NCBI GenBank assembly: GCA_033002965.1
Contig: JAURVB010014690.1
Span: 124,001-188,000, forward strand
Length of the DNA: 64,000 bases
Direction of reading: 5' to 3'
From: Piper betle
Lineage: Eukaryota; Streptophyta; Magnoliopsida; Piperales; Piperaceae
Position numbers and translations under genes: made by a program. The notes beneath the pieces are model-generated. The model searched no databases, was not told the origin of the DNA, and saw nothing but the letters and a program-made list of their open reading frames with translations. This document shows, piece by piece, positions 37,941 through 49,407 of this stretch. Every line of letters begins with the position of its first letter. Positions within the stretch are counted from its first letter, which is position 1.

Positions 37941-39837
37941 TTTTCCACTTCAATGTCCTACACATATAAACATAAGGAAACATAAATACTTACTCAGCAA
38001 AAAAAAAAATCTGTAACTAGTTCTAGAGTATAAATAAACATCATAGGTTCTCACCAGTTTTAGAACATTTCATATCCTGTAGTAAGTATAGTACATCATT
38101 TAAAAGTCTTTATCTATGTATATAAGAAGCAAAACCCAATAATTTGTTAACACTAGAAACAATTAGAGAAAAAAAAGAGAAGAAAGAAAATGCAAATCAA
38201 CATGAAGCTATAGCATAGAATAGATGTAATGTCGGGGTGAAAAAAGCAATTCGAACTAGCAAGTAAAAACCACTCTAACGGGCAACAACGTGTGTCGACA
38301 GGCTAAAGGAGATTGACACAGACAATTTCAAGAAGATACAAACAAATGAGATAATGATTCTGACAAGGAGCCAGACCACCTACGTTTTGGAAGCAAAATA
38401 GAGAAGATAGAGAGACAGAAGGAGGATTGGAAGGAGTGATCACCGGGATTTATTTGTTGACGTCGCTGGCTAGCACTGCCCTGACTTCGGAGAGGAGCCA
38501 GACAAGTGGTGGTCCGACAAGGATGTCCGGATCTGGCCAACTTCACTTGTTTAGAACCTATCCGAACTATGCTTGCTGGATTCATTCCATGTTGGACCAA
38601 GACCCAGTTCGCTAATATATCCAAAAAAACATCAATTATTATTATTATTTTTTTATTTTTGAATTTTTAGTAACTTTTTTTTAGCAAAGAGACAACTCCT
38701 TTCTTTTTTTTTCAAAAACAAAACAGAGTTGTTGGGCTTTTGCAAACCTAACAGCTCCCCTGAAGAAAAAAAGAGAGGTAGCTGTGGAATCACTCAGGCT
38801 TGAATGAATAGACTGAGCCGAACCAGGCTAGGCTCAACTTCGAGGTGGAGCCATGCCCTGCTCGTCTACCATCCCTAATCAAGCTATCACCTTTCCAAAA
38901 AGGATTAACCAATATAAGAGCATACATTCTAAAAAGTATTTACCTATCATCTTGACATTAAAATTGGTATAGACACAACCAAACATCATTATACAAACCA
39001 CTACAAATTTATTCCCCTAATGTGTGTTTGGACACAATAGAAAATTTTATCATGATTTTTGATTTGTTAGAATAATTAAAGTAGTAGAGCTTATAAAATA
39101 ATGTTTGGTACATGCAATTTCTTTAATAAATTCTAATGATATTGTTTGATAATATAAAAATAATATAAGAGGTAATAAGAGATGAGGCAAGAGGAGGCAA
39201 AGAATACAATAAGGGGAGGGAAGGAAGGAGGCAGGAGGCCGACAGGGAAGAAGGCATGATGGTGAGAAAAAAAGTATTAATTTTTTTGTAGTTGATTTTC
39301 TAACGTTTTATATAGAAATAGTGAGTGCCTTGTAAGGTTTTTATTTTTTAAATGTTTCACCAAACGCTAATTTTAATTATTATATCTAAAAAAATTTATT
39401 TTTTAATTATATAAGTCTAAAATAACACAATCAAAAACCTTATAATTTTTTTGTGAAAAAATTCAAAATAATAGTCTCACCTCTTACATACACCTTGGTC
39501 TTATAGGCCAGGTAGCGGCTGACCGTAGGGTGGCAATTCTGGTCGAGCAAAGGTGTGAGCAACGAGAAGCGGTGGTGAGGAGGCCGACCGGTGGCTTAAG
39601 GAGCTGAAACGGACAGGTTGAGAAAGAATGGAGGAGAGATGTTAGCATGTAGGGGAAGGGTTTACATAATGCATACACGCAAATTAAACGTCTTTTCCAT
39701 AACAATGCTTTCCATTCCAATAGTCATCACTCGCTAGGGCGATACGCCTGAACGGCCTGATTCCTCTCTTTCTTCGGCCACTTAGCTTCTTCATTGGGTT
39801 TTGCTTTTATATCTACCTATCTCCAATATTACTAATA
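37941..39837. other. MSL1 upstream region and intergenic DNA
   Basis: Contains the MSL1 promoter side; several homopolymer runs (about 38640-38720) and a long AT-rich stretch follow. No gene or clear element end is visible. Confidence 0.4.
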
Positions 39838-40253
39838 AATATATATATAGGGGCACTTATTATACACTATCAAATATATGCCATTGAATCTGATCCGATC
39901 CCACATTTATACCTTCCCCACCACCCCCCCCCACCAGTTTTTGCTACCTACCCCTGGCCACGCCCTGCCCCCGACCACGCCCTGCCTAGCCCCCGCCCCA
40001 CCCCCATGCCCCACCTGCAGCTGTGGCGCCCCCCGAGTTGCTCCCACCCCCTCACCACGGTCGCCCCTGCTCGTAGCCGTCGCCCCACCCCCCTCCCTGC
40101 CCGCTGCCGCGGCACCCCCAACCCCCACGTTCCCATCCACCCCCTCCCCCGCTCGCAGCTGCCACCCTACCCTCGCGATCCCCCCACCCCCAGGATGCCC
40201 CCTCACTCGTAGCCGCTTCCCTCCCCCCGAGCGGCCGGTGGCGAGGTTGCCGG

Positions 40254-43225
40254 TGTAAAACCCACGATTCGAGTTAGGGTTTTATATTCAGAACCGGTCG
40301 GGTCGACCATTATTTTTCGAGTTGAGTCAGTTTCAGGACACGCGTACCGAGCCGACGCCGGTCACGTGTATGAGCTATGAGGGTCATGCGTACCCAAGTA
40401 TATGATGATAACGTCATGAACACAGCAGAACAGAATGAGTTATCAGAATATATGAGAGTATGCCAGTGATTTTTTTTATTTTTATATATAGTGGATCGTA
40501 GAATTAGTTTTAGGCCGTTTACCGCGTTAGGACGCGTTACGGGCATTTTGGGTGGGTTGATAGTTCTAGAGCATATCATTATAATTTTTTTTGGTGTTGT
40601 TTGATTTTACGGGATTTTTCCCGATTTTTATGAATTTTTTGGGATTTAATACGACTTAGTTATTATACTTGACTCGAGCCGGAGACGAGTCAAGTAATAT
40701 TTACGAGTTTGCCACCACACACACCCCGACGTTTTCTCCCCCACGCCCAAACCCTCGTGCCGCGCCGCCCCTGTTCGCGCGCCACCGCCGCCGCTGTCGG
40801 CGCCGCCCGGCCGTCGACCGACGCCGCCCAGCTCGGCGACGCCGTCGCCATGCTGCCCCGACCAAGTCCGGCCCCAATCGGGCCGCCGTGACGCCGGAAT
40901 CGCCGTGCGTAGCGCCGCGGCAAGGTTTTGGTCGCGTCGCCGATCGCGCCGCCGCCGACCGTCGCCACCACGATCAGGTGGTCGGCTCGACGTCCTCGAC
41001 CCCTCAGCTGCCTTCCCCGACTGGAACGGAGGCCGTCGCCACCGTGGCCGGCCGGATCGAGCCACCCATCGCCGCCGGCTCTGTTTTAGCCTTTTTCCGG
41101 CGAGCCGACCGCCTCGGCCGACCGCGTCGACCTCATAGATGAGTCGGGCTCGCCGAGCCGGTTCCAATGGTACCCTATATGACCCCTATCCAGCTAGTAG
41201 ACGCCGATGGCGATTGTCGCCGGAAAACCACCGGAAGTAGCCGGAAAACCGCCATTAGCTGCCGGAAAACCGCCGGAAAATCGGAATTTCTGGAATTCGC
41301 CGGAATTCACCGGATCTTCCGCGGGGCTCACCCAGTGGAGCCCGATCGAGCTTCGGACGCCGATGAGCGCCGAATTTGAGCTCCGAGACGCGCGACGGAA
41401 CCCTAGCCGTCGCCGATTGCCGACGACGTGAGGTATAATTACCTCCGATTGATTTATTTAAAATTGATGATAATTGTTAGCATAGCATGCTAGGGTTGAT
41501 TAATTATCATGATGAATGTTAGATTATGAATGAAGTTACATGATGTGATTGATAGTTCATGGAGGTTAAGTGATCTAATGAAGTAAGTAAGTTGAGCATG
41601 CTAATCGAGTAATGTAACTTAGGAAAAATACAATAAAATTGGTAGGAATAGGATGAGTTAGAATTATTTTCATATTATGATTATTGATTGTGGTTGATGT
41701 TTGTATTGTGGTGTGATGGTCATGTCGGATTTGATGCATCATTTAGTTAGCGGGCGTTAGTATTTAGTTTTGATGTGTAGGTACGGAGTATGAGCTCGCC
41801 GCCTAGGCGCGATGACACGCTTGGAGCTTCTACCAGGTCCGTTTAGGACTCGTCTTGTTTTACGCTCTTCCATTGTATGTTTATTTTATTATTGCAGGGC
41901 GGGTTAAGTGGCGTTTTATCGGATCCCACTTAACTCGGGCCATTTAATCGAATATTTCCGGATTAATAACCCCTCGAGGATGAGATCCCTCGAGGATGAT
42001 TTCGAAAACAAGATCCACCACAAGTTGCCTTCGGGCCTATTATATGAATCCCTTCCCAGGCCTATATATATAGTTTTATCGAGTTTTCAGTGAGACGAGA
42101 GATGGAGAAACCGACTGCACGTACCATGCAGAGGATGCCGTGACAGTCAAAGCGGGCTCTGGATTAGTGCCAGCGGACTGTTCCATTCCCGAGGGATCCT
42201 GACAACTCCGCGTTTGAGTTCCTCACACCCGGAGAACGTGGAGGTTTACGGGTACTGTTTAGTACAGCGCATGTCCGGACTTGTGGTTCAAAGGGTACTA
42301 AAGGCGACTGCCTGAGAGTACTCGGCCTTCGTGCTCAAGGCCAGGAGAGATATGGAGGTTCGGAGAGGGCTTAGGATAAAGTTTCATGAGAAGTACTGAA
42401 AAAGAAGTGCTGAGAGTAGCACAGTACCAGCAGCGACAGTAAGTTCGGGATGCTACCGGGTCTGCAGCCCAGTGGCTCCTCAGTAGTGCCCTTCAGAGTG
42501 TTCTTGAGGAAGTATATGGTTTTCTTTCAGATGAGAGTTTGCTCTCATAGCCAGTTTGTTATAGTTATTTTATTTTCCGGACCAGTAACGCTTGTTACTG
42601 ACGTTTTTCTTATATATATGTAGGTGATAAGCACGAGATGGATGAGCCAGCTTGGACGGAGGAGCAATGAGGTCTTGTGCACACACATGTTAGATTTCTG
42701 AATGTTTAATATTGTATTATTATGTTATTATTTTGTGAATGCTATGATTAAATGTTTGAGGCATGATAGGATATGATTAAATGAAATGAGATGATGCTAA
42801 GACATGATGATAAGAGGTGAGATATGATCAGAGTGGGCAGCAGAAGTGTGGCCCAAGTCCTATGATGAATATATAGTATATTAAATTATGTGTGATTAAA
42901 ATTGTTGATATATGTATATATATTGGTATGTATTGTTTTGACAGGGTAGACCCTAATTGCACTTTTAGGGGAGACTCTGTCAGTTTTACTTTAGAATTTT
43001 CATCGATTTTGCTCGTGATTGTGATGGCGTGAAATTTAATTTGCATGTCATTCATGTAGTACCATGTTAGGATTTTGCACATTTATTCATTCATGATGGA
43101 TCGTATCTTCATCTTAAGACGCCGAGATTGGATCCGCATGAGTTAGGTTCGGGTTAGCGGACCTAACCGGGGCCAGTAACATCCCGGTTCGGTTCATGAG
43201 CGTGAACCGGATTTGGGGTGTTACA
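40254..43225 (+). mobile_element. Young solo LTR, copy D (about 3.0 kb)
   Basis: TGTAAAACCCACG...GGTGTTACA with a perfect duplication GCCGG (40249-40253 and 43226-43230). Hairpin ACTTGACTCG/CGAGTCAAGT at 40667-40676 and 40686-40695, GC-rich block about 40710-41430, CCTCGAGG pair near 41973-41996, TATA box near 42062-42073, TTGCACTTTTAGGGG motif near 42957. From the promoter rightward it is nearly identical to copy A. It landed in the C-rich arm of a foldback-like relic. Confidence 0.94.
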
Positions 43226-43289
43226 GCCGGTGATGGGGTGGTGCAGCAAAACAGAGGGGGGTGGGGGGCTAAGGGAAAAACAGGGGAGG

Positions 43290-43830
43290 ATAGTATCATA
43301 ATAAAAACTTTACTTGAGTAAGTTTTTATTAGGAAATAAATTTTTAAAAAATAAAATAATTTTGTAATAAAAACTTGACTCGATCCCGCAGGGACCGAGT
43401 CAAGTTTTTATTACAAAATTAAATTTTAAAAATAAAATAATTTCGTAATAAAAACTTGACTTGGTCTCGAATCGAGTCAATATTACAAATTAAATTTAAA
43501 AGAAAATAAAATAATTTTGTAATAAAAACTTGATTCGGTCCTTACTCAAATCAATATTACAAAATTATTTTATTTTTTAATTTATTATAAAAACTTGACT
43601 CGGTCCTTACTCGAGTTAATATTACGAAATAAATTTAAAAAATAAAATAATTTTGTAATATTGACTTGAGTATGGACCAAATCAAGTTTTTATTATAAAA
43701 TTATTTTATTTTTAAAAAAATTATTTTGTAATATTGACTCGATTCGAGACCGAGTAAAGTTTTTATTACAAAATTATTTTATTTTTTAAAATTTATTTCA
43801 TAATAAAAACTTGACCTGAGTCGGTGTGAT
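43290..43830. repeat. Array of about seven palindromic GACTCG units
   Basis: Each unit is roughly 70-80 bases: a palindrome such as ACTTGACTCG...CGAGTCAAGT with a 6-14 base centre, bounded by TTTTTATTACAAAATTA or its complement and separated by AT-rich AAATAAAATAATTTTG linkers. Units are diverged and neighbouring ones can be read in either direction. The same unit occurs singly in each young LTR and repeatedly in the centre of the foldback element. Confidence 0.85.
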
Positions 43831-43995
43831 TTAGTAAATTTTAAGTTAGGGATATTCGACCCCATGACTTCGATAGGAAGTATTTTTATTATATTTTTTG
43901 ATTTTTCTTATGTATTGATTGACTATTTCTTCTATTTTTAATCTCCGGTCAGTTTGAATTTCCTCGTTGTTAATAAAGAGTATATATCATGTGTC

Positions 43996-44826
43996 CATGG
44001 TTGCATGAATTGGAATCGGTTTTTCATGGAGTCGAAATCGGAATTGGAATCGGTCTGAATCGGCCACGAATAGGTTCAGCTGAATTGGTCCAAATTAGTT
44101 TAATCGGTCCTATATAATAATTTGACAATTCATAATATAAATATATTAAGATTAGGTATTGATGTTATTTTGATATTATTCTTTGTATTATAGTTTATGA
44201 TATTTTTAAATATTTTTTAAGATTTTTTTAAATTATTTAGAATTAATTATTATTTTTAACTCGAGTTAGACTCGAGTCAACTTTTAATTATGAGAATGCC
44301 ACCCTCCGCTCTTTACCCCCGCCGCCGCCGCGGCGCCGGTCGGCGGCGAGTCTCGCGAGTGGCGATGTCGGCAGCCCGGTCGGACGAACGAGTCGGCGGC
44401 GATTCGTCCGTCACAGCCCGATTCGGTCCGGCCACACGTCGGCGGCGACATTGCGAGGTCGGCAGCCCGGACGGCGGCGAGCCCGGAGTCGGGGACGCAC
44501 GGCGGAGGTCGGAAACAGGGCAACAGCGGTCGGACGAGCGGCGGCGGTGTGGGGGGAGCGGGTTTGATTTTAGGTTTTTAAAATCCAAATTACCATTTTA
44601 CCCATGCTTAAATAATTTAATAAAAATCATACCTAGGGTATTTTAGTAATTTCCTAAAAAACTCCGATTCCGATTCCGAGTTAAATCGGTCGGAATCGGG
44701 CGAACTCGGCCGATTCCGAGGCCGATTCGGGGCCAACCGATTCGGCCCCGAAATCGGATCGGCGCGATGCCGATCCGATTTAAATCGGCCGATTCCACAC
44801 GGAATCGGCCGATTCGTGCATCAGAG
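43996..44826. mobile_element. Non-autonomous hAT-like element (831 bp)
   Basis: A perfect 8-bp direct repeat CATGTGTC (43988-43995 and 44827-44834) flanks the segment, the target-duplication length of hAT transposons. The ends are imperfect inverted repeats (CATGGTTGCATGAATTGG against CTCTGATGCACGAATCGG, 12 of 18 positions) followed by many subterminal GAATCGG/CCGATTC words, dense at 44000-44065 and 44665-44815. There is no transposase frame. The interior holds a GACTCG-type hairpin (44257-44280), GAGAATGCCACC and a GC-rich block (44290-44570). It sits in retroelement leader sequence that continues at 44835. Confidence 0.75.
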
Positions 44827-44834
44827 CATGTGTC

Positions 44835-44936
44835 TCGTAACTACGTGAGTATCTTCATACTCCAAGCTCCCTACTTATGTTATTTTTTATAACCATGTCT
44901 TGCAATGTATATCATGTCCAAAGGAAGAACTCGTGT
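44835..44936 (-). mobile_element. Fragment of retrotransposon leader (continues at 49013)
   Basis: This piece and 49013-49407 align in order with 5188-5696 (shared TCCAAGCTCCCTAC, TGTCC-AAAGGA). The old LTR 44937-49007 splits them. It is the internal leader of the minus-strand element whose 5' LTR is 49408-52566. Confidence 0.6.
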
Positions 44937-47900
44937 TGTAACGACCTGCCCGTTCTGAGCTACGAGCAAAGATGTTACTATATCAAACTAAGTGTCTCAT
45001 AAATTAATTTTCTATTAATTTTCAATAATTTTAAATAAATACATAACAATAAATTTAATATACAAATGCTCGGAATAATCTAAGCCCCATGAACCAAACT
45101 AAAATCCCACTGCCATACAAACAATCTCGAGAAAAGAATAGTCTATAATAGAGTCCTCCAGCTGTCTCGACTCTACCCATCCTTCCATGCTCATACCTGC
45201 GGAGGTAATTCTGCGTTAGTGATAAAAACACTAAGTCGTATAATTACAAGAAACAATTAATATATTCCCCACAACATCTGAATTACATCTTTAAAAATTA
45301 TGAGCTTATGCTGAGCTCTTAATATGTTGGGAGGGTGGCTGCCCATCCAGCTACAATCTCATGTATGCGCACACACGCTACGTAACCCTCGGCCTGTAGT
45401 TACCGATATTTGCTATTGACTCACCCTCTCGGTATCACAAGTGCATAATGAGCTGTCTTGCGCTGTAAAACCCGTGATTCGAGTTAGGGTTTTACGTTAC
45501 CGAACCAGTCGGTTCGACCGTTGGTTCGAGTCGAGTCAGTTTCATGAATCGCGTGCTGAGTCGAGACCAGCCGTGAGTTATGAGCGATGAGAGTCAGGTG
45601 TACCTGAATATATGATGATAACGTCGAGAAGATGGTGAGATACGAGTTATCTGAATATATGAAAGTATGCAGTATTTTTTTCTTTTTTATATGTTTGATC
45701 GAAGAAATAGTTTTAGGCCGAATAACGCATTAGGACGCGTTTGATTATATTTGGGTGGGTTATTAGTTATAGAGCATGCCATTTGGATGTTGTTGTGTTT
45801 GTTTTATTTTATGTGATTTTTCCATATTTTTCTAGATTTTTTTTAGAATTTATTACGAACTAGTTATTATTTTGACTCGAGTCGGAATCGAGTCAATACT
45901 TATTTACGAAACTGCCACTAGAACATCACTTCATCTTCCCCGACACTCTCCCCCTTTCTAAACCCTAGCCGCCGCCATTGGGTCGCCGCCGCCGCCACTG
46001 CCGACGCCGTGCTGCCGCCGATCGACGCCGCCCTGCCCCGCCTTGCTGTCGCCGTGCCGCCCCGACCAACCCCGGCCACCGTCGCGCCGCCACGACGCCG
46101 GAATCGCCCCACGAAGCCGCCTCGGTCGTCGCCACTCCGGGCCGGATTCCGCCGCCGTCCGGGCCGCTCCGCCGCCGGTGTGACCCTGACGAGCACCCCC
46201 TCGACGTCGCCGACGTTTCCCCCACCATCCCGACCGCCGTCGAGGCCGGCCGGAGCCCCGATTGGAGAACGCCGCCGCCGCCGCCCGTTTTCAACGTCGC
46301 CGCCGACGGCCATCGCGGCCTCGGTTGCTCTGTTTGACACCGCCATCGGACCAAGCTCGTCGAGCTGGTGCCGATAGACCCCTTGATTGCCCCGTCCCGA
46401 ATCGTCGCCGGAAAACCGTCGGAATCCGCCGGAAAACCGCCGATACTCGCCGGAAAACCGCCGGAACCGCCGGAAAATTGGATTCGAGGGAAGTCCGCCG
46501 GATCATCCGCCGAACGCACCCGGTCCAATCTGATCGGACTTCGGACGCCGCTAGGTGCCGAATTCGAGTTTCGAGCCGCGAAACGGAAACCCTAGCCGTC
46601 GCCGATTTTCGACGACGCGAGGTATAATTTATTTTAACTTAATTATTTGAAAGTATTGATTATTAGAATTTGCATGTTATGATTGATGAATTGTGCATTG
46701 TAATTACTTATATAAATATGGATTTAATTTAGAATAAAATATGAAATTTGTGGAATTGTGTGGTGTTAAAAATAGAAGTTATGAAACTAATTAGGGTTAT
46801 TAAGTAATAATCATGATCTAATGTAAACTAACCTAAGTAGACTTGTTAGAATTGATATAGGTTGATGTGTGACGGTTGATGTGTGATTGTGTTGATTGTG
46901 CGTGCATGGTATAGGATATGTGATTCATCATGCGGGCGTTAGTTTTTAGCTTGATTGTGTAGGTACGGTGTAGGAGCTCGCCGCCTAGGCGCGTGGACCC
47001 GTTTGGAGCTTCTACCAGGTCCGTTTAGGACTCGTTCTCTGATTTACGCTACTCTCTTGTGTATTTGATTTATTATGTGCAGGACGAGTTAAGTGGCGTT
47101 TTATCGGATCCCACTTAACTCGGGCCATTTAGCCAACAGTTCTTTTCCGGATTAATAACCCTCGAGGATGAGATCCCTCGAGTTTGTTTTCGAACTTCAG
47201 ATCCAGCTCATGTTGCCTTCGGGCCTATTGTATAAATCCCAACCCAGACCTATATATATGTATAGTTTTCGTGTTTTGGTGAGAGACTGAATGAGGGAAA
47301 TCCGACTACCGTGCTACGCGAGCGGGCACGTGTGTGTCGACAGTGGGCTCTGGAATGGTGTGCGGGCCGTTTCATTCCCGAGGGATCCTGACAACTCCAC
47401 CTTTGAGTTCCTCAAACCCGGAGAAGTGTGGAGGTTCACGGGTACTGCATTGCAGCGCATGTCTAGACTTGTGGTTTCAAAGGGTACTGAAGGCGACTGC
47501 CCGAGAGTACTCGGCCTTCGTGCTCAAGGCCAGGAGTAATATGGAAGGTGCAGAGGGCGAAAAGGAATGAGATTTGACGCGAGAAGCAATAGAGAAATGG
47601 CCGAGGCATGAGAATGTGAAAGATAGGGGGACGCTGTCGACCCGATGGCGACGGCTCCCGTATGTGCCCTGATGAGAGTTCTTGAGGAAGTATATGGTTT
47701 TGATTCAACAGGAGAGTTTGCTCTCCTGTGCCAGATTGATATTAGTTATTTTCCGGGCCGGTAACACTCGTTACTGACGGTTTTTCTATATATATGTAGG
47801 TGAGGAATGCGAGCGATGAAAGCTGTCGGGACTGCGGAGGAGCAGCACGGAACCGCGCACACATGTACCTGCCGCGTGTAACGTATAATGATGGTGTGTT

Positions 47901-49007
47901 ATTGTTATGTAAACGATAATTTTGATGTGTTGGTTTGAGTGAATTACTTGTTATGCAACGAACCGATAAATATGAATGAGTAGGGAGCCTTGGAGTACAG
48001 ACTCGGCTCAGGTAAAAATGAATGAGATAATGGTTGAATGTCATGGTAGATTAGTATGTGTTACCGTATTTTTATAAAATAGTATATATTTTCTTTTGGT
48101 TTTTCATTTATTATTTTGTCTTGTCTTTGCTTGTACATCATAGCATGCATGTAGGACTACGTTAGAACCCACGCATCCCATCCATGCATTTCATGTTTGC
48201 ATCTCCATCTTGAGACACCGAGGGCAGATCCGGGTCGGCTTAACCGAACCCAGTAGATTAGCGAACGGTTCGGTCGCCGGTGACATTTCCGGGTCGGTTC
48301 ACGGGTGAGCCGAAACGGGGTGTTACATGCGCCATTGCACCCTGTCACCCCTTTCTGCATGGGGGCAGGTATTTAATCTTTCAGGGGGTGCTGCCCTATG
48401 TCGGACTAAGTCAATTCATTGACCCCGGTTGCGCTCGGCGCATGGTAGTTAAATATGAACTCAAGTCGACCAAGACTCCCACATAATAATTTTTTTTAAG
48501 GGTGTTGCCCTGTGTCGAATTGAGCCAATTCTTTGACCCCGGCTGCGCTCGGCGCATGGTGATCGAATATGGACTCAGGCCGACCAAAACTTCCAAATCG
48601 AAATATATTACATTTCAAGTAATTATACAAACTTAGAATTGTGATGAGACATCCGCAAGTACGACACATGATCCTAATATGTATGTAATTTCTATAAAAC
48701 CAAATGTGCTCACAAGCTATCCAGAGGATGTTTCATTTAACAATAGAACTCTCCTTTATATAGAAGAATATGTGTGGAATTTAAGAAGTCATTACATTAA
48801 ATTTTATAGAAAAGAACGTAATTACTCATAACTATATCATTTGTGTTATAATGAAAAGTCAAAAACTTACTATTACGTAAATACGAATGGGTTATAAATG
48901 ATATTTGACTCTTAAGAATTTATTTAATTAAATATTATTTATAGTTCATTTTAAGATTTATAAAACCCTAAATAAAATAACATAATTATTTTTTTTGGGG
49001 TTTTACA
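44937..49007 (-). mobile_element. Old solo LTR of another family, split by copy E
   Basis: Left end TGTAACGACC, right end GGGGTTTTACA. The parts 44937-45463 and 48333-49007 add up to about 1.2 kb. Flanks CGTGT (44932-44936) and CATGT (49008-49012) match at four of five bases, and the sequences outside join to one continuous retroelement leader, which supports a genuine insertion. The minus orientation is inferred from the resemblance of its ends to the reversed 3 kb LTRs; the body does not obviously align with them. Confidence 0.65.
45464..48327 (+). mobile_element. Young solo LTR, copy E (about 2.9 kb)
   Basis: TGTAAAACCCG...GGTGTTACA with a perfect duplication TGCGC (45459-45463 and 48328-48332). 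Hairpin TTGACTCGA/TCGAGTCAA (45872-45880 and 45888-45896), GC-rich block about 45955-46620, CCTCGAG pair near 47159-47182, TATA box near 47250-47262. It is close to copy B throughout but lacks the TTGCACTTTTAGGGG segment that every other young copy has near its 3' end (a gap of about 60 bases near 48085). The 82-codon frame 47291-47539 matches the one in copy B. Confidence 0.94.
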
Positions 49008-49012
49008 CATGT

Positions 49013-49407
49013 GGTGACATGCAAAAGACAGACAAATACTCCATTGTGATCGCCAAAATTCTAGGTACTCCCGGTCACAATCTAGCTCAACCTCATCTAG
49101 CTGAACACATGGACACTCTTAGTCGTCCAAATCTTTAGCACAGAAAAAGGAAAGGCGTGTCTCTAAGATTATCATGATATTTCAATGAGATCTATGTTGG
49201 CATCTACTAAAATCATGATCTCATAACTTCTCTAACTGTTAGCATTGAAACATCCACTGCTCAGGTTTGACTGAGCACAAAATTTGAAATCCTAAGAAAA
49301 GACAAAAGGAAAAACCTGTCAACTTAGCTAAGGACAGCTCTACACACTTGGCTCAAAACTAAAGTCTTCCATCTCAATCGACCAAGACATGACTCTGATA
49401 CCAAAGT
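49013..49407 (-). mobile_element. Retrotransposon leader with primer-binding site
   Basis: Continuation of 44835-44936. Its right end (49390-49405) read on the minus strand is TTTGGTATCAGAGTCA, containing TGGTATCAGAG, the standard initiator tRNA-Met primer-binding site, three bases from the LTR edge at 49408. No gag start is seen. Confidence 0.75.

Larger units (their letters stand above)
39838..43830. mobile_element. Diverged, partial relative of the foldback element, split by LTR copy D
   Basis: Parts are 39838-40253 and 43226-43830. It opens with a short (TA)n, passes into a C-rich arm (about 39915-40245) and, after the LTR insertion, ends that arm with GCAAAACAGAGG and enters an array of GACTCG palindromes. 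This order (C-rich arm, then TAATAAAAACTTGACTCG) is the same as the left half of the foldback element at 52962-55103. No G-rich right arm follows, so it is a half-element or has lost an arm. Homology is by pattern, not a computed alignment. Confidence 0.5.

Noticed and set aside
43290..43830. Regularly spaced palindromes as a CRISPR array
   Set aside because: The units are diverged, palindromic, variable in spacing and in a plant genome next to transposons; no cas gene is possible here.
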